From Eledone cirrhosa (Eukaryota; Mollusca; Cephalopoda; Octopoda; Eledonidae), in the NCBI GenBank assembly GCA_964016885.1, contig OZ024747.1, forward strand, positions 48,240,952 through 48,304,951: 64,000 nt of DNA, read 5' to 3'. The notes beneath the pieces are model-generated. The model was given only the letters and a program-made list of their open reading frames with translations, ran no database searches and was not told the DNA's origin. Shown one piece after another: positions 21,431 through 31,195 of the stretch. A program made the translations under genes and the position numbers. Positions within the stretch are counted from its first letter, which is position 1; each line of letters starts with the position of its first letter.

Positions 21431-21694
21431 CATGAATGTATGTATAGTATATTTGGTAATATACTGCATGTTTAATTAAAAACATTTTGAAGACCTTGCG
21501 CTTTTATTTTAAAGCTGACAGATCTGTTTCACACTGTTGGTGTTCCTCAGAGCAGCGTACTCCCCGACATCTGCCGTGGTGAAAAAAAGAAGTAAGTCTC
21601 ATCGTCACTACTTTAAAATAAAAGCGCAAGGTCTTCAAAATGTTTTTAATTAAACATACAGTATATTACCAAATATACTATACATACATTCATG
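21431..21694 (-). mobile_element. foldback repeat with hammerhead at its apex (E)
   Basis: Inverted arms of 83-84 bp (21431-21513 and 21611-21694) match at all but about one position. The left arm abuts a complete minimal hammerhead (21514-21553). A related but diverged unit lies at 34815-35100. It is non-coding. Confidence 0.65.
21514..21553 (-). ncRNA. minimal hammerhead-ribozyme motif with intact core (E)
   Basis: Forty bases on the minus strand: GCT, core CTGAGGA, stem II ACAC-CAACA-GTGT (4 bp, 5-nt loop), GAA, stem III ACAGATCTGT (self-complementary), C at the cleavage site (GUC), and AGC pairing with the first GCT. Stem I is extended by the long arms after a 57-nt asymmetric bulge. Such very short stem III is known in hammerheads of Penelope-like elements, where cleavage may need a dimer. 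Confidence 0.7.
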
Positions 21695-21747
21695 TATACA
21701 TAGCTATTTCAGAGCACCAATTCTAATATATATATATATATATATAT

Positions 21748-21936
21748 TTATTATTATTATGTAATAAACAACATAAGGCAATTATTTCCATTTACCATAT
21801 GGATTCTAGAATCCATATTCAATAAACAAACCAGGATTTTTCATTCTGAGGATTGAAAGCAAAACCTTTTGCTTTTAAGAAACCACTGGTAAATGGAATA
21901 ATTGCCTTATGTTGTTTATTACATAATAATAATAAT
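21748..21936 (+). mobile_element. foldback repeat with hammerhead (J)
   Basis: Inverted arms of about 49-50 bp (21748-21797 and 21887-21936) differ by one base indel. Between them lies a hammerhead-like unit plus a small palindrome (ATGGATTCTAGAATCCAT near 21799). It is non-coding. Confidence 0.6.
21841..21896 (+). ncRNA. hammerhead-ribozyme motif with intact core (J)
   Basis: Plus strand: CATT, core CTGAGGA (21846-21852), a 12-bp stem II (TTGAAAGCAAAA with TTTTGCTTTTAA, one G-U, CC loop), GAA, stem III ACC-ACT-GGT, A as cleavage nucleotide (GUA), and AATG pairing with CATT. The long flanking arms use bases of stems I and III, so the foldback and the ribozyme fold would compete. Confidence 0.65.
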
Positions 21937-21997
21937 TAAGCTCTGTTGCTTACATAGAGCACTCTTTTTTCCTGGACTTTTCCGATGGAATTACTTC

Positions 21998-21999
<2 letters not shown>

Positions 22000-22073
<74 letters not shown>

Positions 22074-22143
22074 TATATTTATATATATTGTATGCATATA
22101 TAAATATGTATGAATATACACTTGTATACAGTTGTGAGTATAT

Positions 22144-22215
<72 letters not shown>
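22000..22215 (+). repeat. TA microsatellite (two blocks)
   Basis: Two long TA blocks (about 22000-22080 and 22148-22212) are separated by an AT-rich spacer. Tyr-Ile frames through it are artefacts. Confidence 0.9.
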
Positions 22216-22318
22216 GTATACAGATTTTGAGTTGTATGTTTGTATATTTATAAAACCATGTCAACCCAATTGTTTTTTTTTTTTTTTTTTGTTACCTATC
22301 TACCTACCTACATAAATA

Positions 22319-22370
22319 TATACATACATACATACATACATACATACATACATACATACATACATACAAT
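22319..22370 (+). repeat. CATA tetranucleotide microsatellite
   Basis: Uniform CATA units; more CATA blocks follow at 22525-22590. A 14-bp inverted repeat (CCAATGAGAGAGTC with GACTCTCTCTCTATTGG, 22434-22484) lies between. Confidence 0.85.
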
Positions 22371-22658
22371 AACATCTATACCTGCACACACATGCATGCA
22401 GACATATCTACCTAGTTGATGTTGTGTAAATTCCAATGAGAGAGTCTTGTATCTCTGTTAGAAACCGACTCTCTCTCTATTGGCAAAAAATTTGTGAAAT
22501 TATAAAACCAGAAGAACATATATATACATACATATCTACATACATACATACATACATATATACATATGTGCATACATACATACATACTGGTTGATAAGCA
22601 TGTTTCCAGCTGGCACTTTCGATCGTAGTGCAGAATTATGTCAAATCTCCTTATAATA

Positions 22659-23030
22659 TATAACCAGCAATTTCTCTGTCTGTCTGTCCGACAGTGGAAA
22701 CACGTGCGAATGTTTTTTGCGCACGCGTAGAGAGAGAGAGAGTGAGAGAGAGAGAGAGAGTGAATAGACGCTAAAACACGTGCGCGCGTGCGAATGTTTT
22801 TTGCGCACGCGTAGAGAGAGAGAGTGAGAGTGAAAGAAAGAGACAGACTACAAGAAGGGGATAGTGGGAGGGAGAGAGGGGGAATTGAGGAATGCTACAG
22901 AAACATATATACATTTCTGTGTGTATGTAATATATATATATATACACACACAGAAATATATATACATTTCTGTGTGTGTAATATATATATATACTAGCAG
23001 AAAACCGCCTACCGGGTGGTTTTCTGCTAG
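22659..23030 (+). mobile_element. probable non-autonomous Helitron, upstream member of a tandem pair
   Basis: The segment ends in CTAG at 23027-23030, preceded by a strong hairpin (ACTAGCAGAAAACC with GGTTTTCTGCTAGT, 22993-23031), as expected for a Helitron 3' end. It contains a duplicated block (ACACGTGCG...AATGTTTTTTGCGCACGCG) at about 22698-22733 and 22777-22812 and GA runs. The 5' end is a guess based on TCTCTGTCTGTCTGTCCG near 22670. Confidence 0.45.
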
Positions 23031-23347
23031 TCTCTATATATAAAAGCAAGTCGGTCTGTGTGTGTGTGTGTCTGTCTGTCTGTGTACAAATACTAGGCTC
23101 CTTTTAACTTTTGAAGTACTAGGCCGATTTCAACCAAATTTGGCACACATGTTGCTTATATGCCAGAGCAGGTTTTGGACAAAAACAAATTTGAAAAAAA
23201 AATCGATATTGGGGCTGAAAAATCAATTTTGTGTGTGTATCTGTCTGTGTACAACTACTAGGCTCCTTTTAACTTTTGAAGTACTAGGCCGTTACGGACA
23301 AACAGGCTGTCATTCATTTCCCGAGCAACGCCGGGTACATCTGCTAG
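23031..23347 (+). mobile_element. non-autonomous Helitron
   Basis: It begins with TC (TCTCTATATATAAAAGCAAG) and ends with CTAG followed by T. Eleven bases before the end is a GC-rich hairpin (CCGAGCAACGCCGGG). Start TC, end CTRR, 3' hairpin and a following T are the accepted Helitron hallmarks. Internally it holds a duplicated block with CTAGGCTCCTTTTAACTTTT (about 23090 and 23265). At 317 bp it encodes nothing. Its first base directly follows the CTAG end of the preceding element. Confidence 0.75.
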
Positions 23348-23399
23348 TTGTTAATATAAATACTTACCTTTTACATGATGTGTTGATTGCTCTTTTTTT

Positions 23400-24480
23400 T
23401 CGTTTGTACTCACACCTGTTCAATAACCAGAAAGATTGGCCTAATTCAATCGGACTCCAGTTACGCCGTTATCAGTTGGTTTCGCCACATCAATAATAAA
23501 GCAGCCTGCAGATTCACCTAGTTATTTGATATCGTGGCCTTTTATCCTTCCATATGGAAACCCCTCCTACTCAAAGCCTCAGATTTTGGAAAACAATTCA
23601 CTAGGGTCATCAACCTCGATATCAGAATTATTCTGAACGCCAGGAAGCCACAGGTATTCCAAGGTCATTCATTCTGTAAAAAAGGTGAGTCGCTGTTCGA
23701 CGTATCTATGGGATCTGACGTCGGGGCTGAGGTCGCTGACCCCCCCCCCCCGGGAAACAAATGCACCCTCATAGCCCAGCCCTGTACTGAGACGACGGCC
23801 TGGTAATCTCAAGCCATATGAATAGCTTCACCTTGGATAAGTTTAAAAAAGATCTTACGGAGATCTTTAAGAGTTCGGTCTAAACGTTAGTCATCGTCAA
23901 CCTGACCAAGGTCGACTTTCTGGATCATCATTCTCACCTCAAAATTGGAAAACACAATTCATCTAGCAGGTCTAATGTGGAAACCGTTTCCTTGAAGAGA
24001 AACCCTTACATTACCAGACGGTTTCCAGAGGAACTATTCGAGCCTGAGAGCCAATGAAATCATGGGCAAATTTATCCATCACATACACTCACTGAACTGT
24101 AGTATCAGGGAGAAATCCACCTCCTTGTCCTGTTTCATATGGAGTCTCCGTGACCAAGGGCAAAACAACCTCAGCAACAAATGAAGAATTCTTGACAAAA
24201 TCCCGCAACCCCATAGTATCCCGAAGTCTGCAAAATTCAACTCTGCTTCCGTAAGACATTGCATATACTACAGCAACCTACGCTATTCATCACCAGAGAA
24301 GCCCTCTATTAACCAACTTCATACCATTGGTCTCGTATACCGCACAAAGTCCATCCTAGTTCCACCAGACTCACGTGTGTGGGGCGGGGAAGACAGTTCA
24401 AACCAATTCGCCTACCATGAAAATACCAGCATCACACTTACCAAAAATCACCACAAACATCAACGTCGCTGGATTCTACT
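23400..24480 (+). pseudogene. degraded reverse-transcriptase-like fragment, lineage unclear
   Basis: Broken frames include FDIVAFYPSIWKPLLLKAS, INLDIRIILNARKP, FDVSMGSDVGAEVAD and, further on, TKVDFLDHHSHLK. This order (FYPSI, an MGS-x-GAEV motif, then VDFLDH) resembles a reverse-transcriptase family common in invertebrate genomes, in which a YRDD motif follows GAEV; here that piece is lost. I cannot name the element class. There are many stops. Confidence 0.4.
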
Positions 24481-25096
24481 GAGATGAATGATGCCACCGA
24501 GACGCAAACCTTCTCGTACTGTCGATGATTATCAACACCACCATATGACTTGAAGCAACCAATAGAGGCCCTGAGCTGCATGGTTCCAAACTCAATTCTA
24601 GATTACTCACTCCTAAGCAGTGATTAACGGCAACAGAATAATTCAATGAATGAAACGTCGTCACCTTATTTCGTTTCTCTTTGAAGTGCAAAGCCTTAGG
24701 TGGATTTTGCCTCAAGGTCCCAGTAAACAGGATTGTGAAAGCGTTACACCGAAGGTTAGCAAATGAGATGCGCTGAAGGAGTCAGTCCAACTCGCAGGGC
24801 TCACATATTTAATACGATTGTTAAAGGTTTCACATTGAATATATTGTTTTGTGAAATTTATTAAATGTAGGAAACATTTGTTGAAGTTGTAGAAGAATTC
24901 CAATTTGGGCTTCTGGCCAGCTCATGATATAAGGGGGAACAATAAACAAATAAACAATCTATTTAATAACTCCCTATACCCCACCCACCACATATGGCTC
25001 AGTGATTAAATATAAAAGACTTCCGAATCCAATACGTCCCTGAGGAATCAACATGTTAGGTAAGGTTATTTAGATGCACAACCTCGCTCTCCCCTC

Positions 25097-25130
<34 letters not shown>
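24480..25130. other. no recognised feature
   Basis: Mixed sequence without an open frame of note. Words near 24710-24800 recur loosely at 25500-25570 (CCCAG, GTGAAAGCGTTACACC type), suggesting two copies of an old repeat. Confidence 0.4.
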
Positions 25131-25134
25131 TGTA

Positions 25135-25144
25135 TATATATATA

Positions 25145-25236
<92 letters not shown>
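25135..25236 (+). repeat. TA microsatellite
   Basis: About 90 bp of TA after short CA and CT runs. From 25240 to 26100 I see no gene or recognised repeat. Confidence 0.9.
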
Positions 25237-25240
<4 letters not shown>

Positions 25241-26104
25241 TCAGAAATGACTTCTACAGTTATGCTAAGTCGATAACACCCTTCTCAATTCCATTTTAGT
25301 GAATACAATTCTTTAGGATCTCATTTGGTGTTGGATAGAGTCACTTACCAACTTGAAAATCATTCTGTTTATTTATTTTTAACATTCTTTAGCAGTAAAT
25401 ATATAGCATAACATATACAGAATATATAAAGGTTTTTCCTTTCTCTGCCTCAACTAACTACTTGTTCTGTCTCTCTGAAGAACAAAACTTCAGTTGGATG
25501 TTACTTCATAGTCCCAGGCCAAAGAAGGAGATAGACTGAAAGTGTTACACCAACTTGCGAGGCTCATTCTTGAGAGTGGCCAACTCCGTCTTGATCGCAG
25601 TATATAGGAATGTACTTCTGGAAAACAGGACATCAGACGTTTCTAAGTTTTCGTAAACTGTTTTCATTTCAACTAATCAACTGTTGATATGTCAACGAGT
25701 TCACAATTACTTACAATTGTCAATTTTTTTGTCTTTCATGTTTAATATTTGAATAAATATGAAACAAAGATACTTCACACAGAAATGTATTTCTAAAACA
25801 CAACAACATTTAATGTCAAGCATCCATCAACTGTGCTTATTTTGACAACATTGAAGATTTGTTCGATTTTAACACAATTGTTAATATCATCAGTATTCTG
25901 CACCTGTAAATCACCAATACCCGAATCAAAGAACGTTTCCAATTTTACATATTTTTATGTTATTTACATAAAATGAGTAAATCTTAAAAATACACTTTCA
26001 GAAATCTTATCAAGATCATTAACTTTGAACTTGCCTTAATATATTTTCTAATTCTTCATAATTATTATGGTTTGTATTTGAAGTTAAACTCATCTTTTCA
26101 GAGT

Positions 26105-26551
26105 TATAACAGGACACTGGGTTGTATGTACAATATTTATTTACGAAGATTGAGCTGAGTAGAGCTGAATAGCTGACATGCCAAGAGAGATGAAACAATG
26201 AATTAAGGAATTCAGGAGGCACGGTCTACTGGCGGAAATGTTGCCAAGCCGTGGTTAAGTTGCTGTGTTACATGTTGGCTAGTGATTTCACGACGAAAGA
26301 AAGTTAGTTGTTTACCTTTTCACAGTCAGGCAGCGAGAGAGCAAGAGGTCTTTACATTACCATGTTCAGGTTGCAAGAGAGTATACCTTCGGCGGAACGC
26401 GCCTGGCCGAAGGCCAGCAGCCAAAAGTTGAAAAAAGAGGAAGATAGCTTCAGCTCTCTCCTTTATAGTTCCCTGGACGGAAGTCACAAAGAAGGCTCTG
26501 CAACCTCAACGGGAAGTAACTCCAGCTACTTCCTGTCTAGAGAACGCTACA
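26105..26551 (-). repeat. 3' LTR (447 bp)
   Basis: It matches 27925-28578 apart from the duplication in the latter and scattered substitutions. It includes GGTTGCAAGAGAGTATACC and TCGGCGGAACGCGCCTGGCC on the plus strand. Confidence 0.8.
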
Positions 26552-27071
26552 AGACGAGAAGTCGAATGACCAAATGAAATCATTGTAGCGAGAACACGAG
26601 GAGCAAGGCAAAAGGTACAAGAACATAAATGAACAAAACATGAGCAAGTAAATAGCAAAATGAGCATGCAAAAATTAATGATAGATATCAAGGTAGCCAA
26701 CCGCTCTTGGCCAGAGAACATCTATCTATCCATCAGACAAAGATACAATGTAATCAACCTAAAAGAAGAGGTCAAAGGAGTAAAGAAACGTGCTCGAAGA
26801 TAGTTATTTAAAAAAAGTTCAAATGTCAAAAATAATGTCAACAGGTATGTAAGCACATGACAGCAGGAAAGAGAGTGTGTCCTCCAGAGAATGTATGCAG
26901 GTGGTTTCTGGACTGTGGTACAACGTGAAATTCCCAACCTCACAGGAAGAGTGCTGCAAAAATAAATTCTCTGTGTCTTGTTCTGCTGGTTTTGGTTGTT
27001 GATAAAGCAAAGATGAAGCTGTGTTGTTGTTGTCTCGCGGAGTGAGATAGCCTATTGGAAGTTGTTTCAAT

Positions 27072-27923
27072 TCACAGTAAAAAGTTTCCCAGAAAAAATG
27101 AGTTGCTCAAAGTGCTAGAAATAACAGCCAAAATTGATGGTCGATGTTGAGAACCTGTTGACCTGGATGGGTCAAGAGGCCAGCGACCATAGAAATAAGT
27201 ATTCTGAATAAATGCGCAGTTTTCAACGGCAAATTTACGTGGTAAATTTTTAAACCGGCAAATAGGAGAATATAGCTTAAGGCTGGAGAATCCTTGGCAA
27301 GAAACATTATCTATAGCGTGTGTTATCTCAGTGAGTCGAGATGTGTGCTCCCACACACGTGCCGAAACAAGGTTAAAGTCAAGTTGAATAAAAAAAAAAA
27401 TTTCTATTGCGCGAGAAAATGATAGTGGAACAGGTCGTTGGCAGCCATTTTGAAAAATTTGTGTGTGAACGTGATAATATGATGAAAAAGAAGGAAAAGC
27501 TATATTCACTTTGTATAACAAATATGGCGAGAGTTCAATTTTTTTGTGAAAGTGATGAAAAAGTAGCGAAAAAGGCTTAGTTGAATGAATAAGCGAGCTG
27601 TGATGTTCATCAAAATTGACATGTTGAATACAGGAGTCCAAGTCTTTTTGAGTGTTCGTTGTGAGAAGAACGAAGGATATATCCAGTGAGTGAAACACAT
27701 TTAAACGATGTAAGCACGTGAGGCGAAGAGTAATTTTTTTTCTTGTTTGTTTGCTCCTGAGAAAAAGATTACTTCTATTTTTCGTTGTAGACAGTTTCGG
27801 AGAAAAATATCCATGTGGAATGTTGTTAGAGGAACTTTTTCTTTTTGAAATACTGTTAATTAATTTTCTTTTTTCCATATTCACACAACACCGAATCCTA
27901 TTATTTTTTCTCGGGGTCACCAA
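27072..27923 (-). other. open interior frame of the LTR element, function unknown
   Basis: An 852-bp stretch (about 283 codons, non-ATG entry) is open on the minus strand, starting at the primer-binding-site-like region and running to 27072. The product would be rich in Ser, His and Phe, with basic runs near its start (KRKLINSISKRKSSS). I see no zinc knuckle, protease triad or other known motif. It may be a decayed gag-like region or a chance frame. It ends well before the 3' LTR. Confidence 0.3.
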
Positions 27924-27924
27924 T

Positions 27925-28578
27925 TATAACAGGACACTGGGTTGTATGTACAATATTTATTTACGAAGATTTAGCTGAGTAGAGCTGAATAGCTGACATG
28001 CCAAGAGAGATGAAACAATGAATTAAGGAATTCAGGAGGCACGGTCTACTGGCGGAAATGTTGCCAGGCCGAGGTTAAGTTGTTGTGTTACATGTTGGCT
28101 AGTGATTTCATGACGAAAGAAAGTTAGTTGTTTACCTTTTCACAGTCAGGCAGCGAGAGAGCAAGAGGTCTTTACATTACCATGTTCAGGTTGCAAGAGT
28201 GTATACCTTCGGCGGAACGCGCCTGGCCGAAGGCCAGCAGCCAGGAGGCACGGTCTACTGGCGGAAATGTTGCCAGCTCGTGGTTAAGTTGTTGTGTTAC
28301 ATGTTGGCTAGTGATTTCACGACGAAAGAAAGTTAGTTGTTTACCTTTTCACAGTCAGGCAGCGAGAGCAAGAGGTCTTTACATTACCATGTTCAGGTTG
28401 TAAGAGAGTATACCTTCGGCGGAACGCGCCTGGCCGAAGGCCAGCAGCCAAAAGGTGAAAAGAGAGGAAGATAGCTTCAGCTCTCTCCTTTATAGTTCCC
28501 TGGACGAAAGTCACAAAGAAGGTTCTGCAACCTCAACGGGAAGTAACTCCAGCTACTTCCTGTCTAGAGAGCGCTACA
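27925..28578 (-). repeat. 5' LTR with internal tandem duplication (654 bp)
   Basis: Same as the other LTR, but a segment of about 200 bp (from GGAGGCACGGTCTACTGGCG to GGCCAGCAGCC) is present twice in tandem (about 28035-28242 and 28243-28449). Confidence 0.8.
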
Positions 28579-28902
28579 GAGTTCATAAAAAATATAAAAC
28601 GCGCGTGGGATCAGTTTTTTTATGAAGTTAGTTATCTCCAAAGTTAATTTCATTTAAAATATATTTATGGAAGTGTTCACGTCTCTTACGTTTCTTATTG
28701 CAACATCTGCTAAAAATGGCAATTTTCATAACCATTTCTAGACTTCAAGACTTCAAATATAGATTCTGATCTTTTCTGCCATTAAAAAAAGAAAGACAAC
28801 TTTTGATATGTGGCAAAACTGTCGATGTACTGCTTGTTGATGTATTATGGAGCAGTAAACAACTCTTATGAATTTTATTGAAGTAATATTTACCTCTACA
28901 AC

Positions 28903-28905
28903 AAC

Positions 28906-28960
<55 letters not shown>

Positions 28961-28962
28961 TA
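28903..28962 (+). repeat. CA then TA microsatellite
   Basis: About 40 bp of CA is followed by TA. From 28584 to 28900 nothing recognisable is seen. Confidence 0.9.
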
Positions 28963-28967
28963 GCTGT

Positions 28968-29030
28968 CGAAACGGCCGGAACTCAGCCGTCGGTGTTTCG
29001 ACTCTTTTCCTATATATATATATATATATA
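28968..29030 (+). ncRNA. 3' half of a hammerhead-like motif
   Basis: On the plus strand GTC-GAA is followed by stem III ACGGC with GCCGT and then C, as at 39594-39625. The CUGANGA half is missing. It is a truncated relative of the palindromic repeat at 39537-39642. Confidence 0.4.
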
Positions 29031-29189
29031 CGGCAACACTCATCTTTTTCCATTTCTCCGAGGGTTATAAACCCCACTAGAAATTTCTTTAGTCTAAAAT
29101 ACGGTGAAAACTTATAATTTCTAATTTCTAATTTCAAACTCGCGCACCGTTTCAAAAACATACTTACATGTTTACGTTTATAATTTGCT

Positions 29190-29220
<31 letters not shown>

Positions 29221-29261
29221 TTACGAGGTTTTTGATATGAAATCGTATGTCGAAACAAATA

Positions 29262-29532
29262 TTGTTATACTTGGGGAGGGTCATATAACCACTGACGATG
29301 TTGCAGATGTGCAACGAAAGAACTTTGTTAGACTATATATATGTGTTTGTGTCTATATTGTATCTGTATTTTTGACCGTTGGTCAGTCAATGGTAACATT
29401 GAGGACCGAATAAATTAAATTAACCGATATAAAAGACACAGAAGCGAAAACCAACCAAACAGTGAGTGTGTTCTGTTATTAATTTTGGCAATATTATTAC
29501 ACAAATATGACCCTCCCCAAGTATAACAATAT
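29262..29532 (+). mobile_element. Penelope-like terminal repeat (P2) with inverted ends
   Basis: Bounded by ATTGTTATACTTGGGGAGGG on the left and its inverted copy on the right (about 28 bp). A plus-strand stem-loop at 29292-29320 (CTGACGA, then GTTGC-AGATGT-GCAAC, then GAAA) has the layout of hammerhead stem II with one extra base. The terminal words are shared with 21333, 29814-30299 and 60720-60790. Confidence 0.6.
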
Positions 29533-29813
29533 ATATACTCTATACTATTCCGTCTGTCCCCTCACCTCCTGATTCCTCTCTCTCTATACTAGTAAATACA
29601 ATTCCAAATAAATGTTTTTCTCTATATATTAAGAATTATTTCAAGAGTAACTTACTATTTTGAAAATTTGGACTGTGAACAACAATTATAATTGAGTGGC
29701 TGCTATTTGCAGTATAGCAATATAAGGTTGCACTTACCAATGAAACGGTCGTAAATACCTGGATAAAATCCTTCTCTTAATGCTTACCTGTGTTTTCTCT
29801 TTTATATATATAT

Positions 29814-30299
29814 ATATTGTTATACTTTGGGAGGGTCATGTTGCCAATAAGAAACACACGCACCAGTTGCTTTCACTTCAATTTAATTTATTAAATATTT
29901 ATAAGTTTACAAATTTATAAATTTATAAATTTCTGGTTGGTTGGTTGGTTCCACAACCAGATAGTTGTTTATATATATATAGTCATAGTTCTTTCGTCAC
30001 ACACTCTGTGACCTCTTCAGTGACTGGGGATTTCTTTCTTCGTTTCTGTGCCTTTCCTTTCTTCTATCCTACGCCATTTTCTATTTTATCAGAAAAAGAG
30101 GTCACAGAGTGTGTGACGAAAGAACTATGACTATATATATATAAACAACTATCTGGTTGTGGAACCAACCAACCAACCAGAAATTTATAAATTTATAAAT
30201 TTGTAAACTTATAAATATTTAATAAATTAAATTGAAGTGAAAGCAACTGGTGCGTGTATTTCTTATTGGCAACATGACCCTCCCAAAGTATAACAATAT
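29814..30299 (+). mobile_element. large inverted repeat of Penelope-like terminal sequence (P3)
   Basis: Two 204-bp arms (29814-30017 and 30096-30299) are nearly perfect inverted copies around a 78-bp spacer. Each arm carries the terminal words GGGAGGGTCATGTTGCC, CACACGCACCAG and GTCACACACTCTGTGACC. On the minus strand of the left arm, CTGAAGA, the stem GTCAC/GTGAC and GAAA form a hammerhead-like half. No protein is encoded. Confidence 0.75.
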
Positions 30300-30439
30300 C
30301 GGTTTCAACACACGATTTCAGATAAAGAATCTTGCTAAACAAATTCAGAAACGAAATATATATATATATATATATAAAAAAAGTAAACAGAAATAACAAC
30401 ACAATCGGTACAGTATATGGAAGGAATATATTAAGTTAA

Positions 30440-30505
30440 CGCTTGAAATAGCAGGAAGATTGTCATAACGTTTCGGACAATAGTCCTTCATCACAAGAAA
30501 GAATG
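30440..30505 (-). ncRNA. hammerhead-like motif of Neptune/Penelope style (H)
   Basis: Minus strand: GATGAAGGAC-TATT-GTCC-GAAACGTT. It keeps UGAUGA, a 4-bp stem II and GAAA with GUU, but the first core C is changed to G. TTCAT-to-TTCGG forms of this kind are frequent near Penelope-like elements. Weak call. Confidence 0.4.
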
Positions 30506-30691
30506 AGAAATTAGATAGATTGAAGGTACGGACGGGGTGGAATTGGAAAAAATGTTTTAGATAAAAATAACAGGTCCATTCATGTTGCCATTACTTAGAA
30601 AACTGTTGATGCTGGCGTTTTGTGTATGATACATTTTTTTAGAAAAGTGGATGATGGAGTGCGTCTACCTGAAATGGAAAAAAAAACCGTT

Positions 30692-30698
<7 letters not shown>

Positions 30699-30767
<69 letters not shown>

Positions 30768-30790
30768 TACATACATACATGCATACATAC
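30699..30790 (+). repeat. TA / CATA microsatellite
   Basis: About 60 bp of TA, then CATA units, directly before the SINE. Confidence 0.9.
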
Positions 30791-30794
30791 ATAC

Positions 30795-31096
30795 GACGAG
30801 TGTTTCAGTTGATCCGATCAACGGAACAGAGTGTTCGTGAAATTAACGTTCAAGTGGCTGAGCATTCTACAGACACACCTGTACTTAACGTAGTTCTCAG
30901 GAGAGTCAGCGTGACACAGAATGTGACAAGGCTGGCGCTTCGATCAACAGGTACAACTCATCTTTGCCAGCTGACTGAGTGAACTGGAGCAACGTGAAAT
31001 AAAGTTTCCTGCTCAACATAACGCACCACCGGGAATCGAACTCACAACCTAACGATTGTGAGCCGAATACCCTAACCACAAAGCCACGCGCCTTCA
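30795..31096 (-). mobile_element. tRNA-derived SINE, cephalopod type (minus strand)
   Basis: On the minus strand the head has GTGGTTAGGGTATTCGGC and a B-box region GGTTGTGAGTTCGATTCCC. The body follows (TTTATTTCACGTTGCTCCAG, CAGCTGGCAAAG) and then a longer 3' part with AGAACTACGTTAAGTACAGG. It is the same family as 16636-16845 but more complete. Confidence 0.7.
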
Positions 31097-31097
31097 C

Positions 31098-31190
31098 ATT
31101 AATTTATTCATACATACATACATGCATGCATGCATGCATGCATACATACATACATATACATGAATTTATACATTCATACATAAATACATA
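31098..31190 (+). repeat. CATA / GCAT microsatellite
   Basis: CATA and CATG units after the SINE head. Confidence 0.85.
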
Positions 31191-31195
31191 CATAT

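Larger units (their letters stand above)
26101..28583 (-). mobile_element. non-autonomous LTR retrotransposon with target duplication
   Basis: Two direct repeats flank 1.37 kb of unique DNA. On the minus strand each LTR begins TGTAGCG and ends GTTAT or GTTATA. Directly after the 5' LTR comes TTGGTGACCCCGAG, a primer-binding-site-like stretch used by several gypsy-type elements. The host base words next to the element are GAGT (or GAGTT) at 26101 and again at 28579, a 4-5 bp target duplication. The interior has no recognisable protease, reverse transcriptase or integrase. It is therefore a short non-autonomous element mobilised in trans. Confidence 0.8.

Noticed and set aside
22000..22315. Tyr-Ile repeat frames here and at other TA runs (for example 3442, 20208, 30620, 39669)
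   Set aside because: Translations of TA microsatellites.
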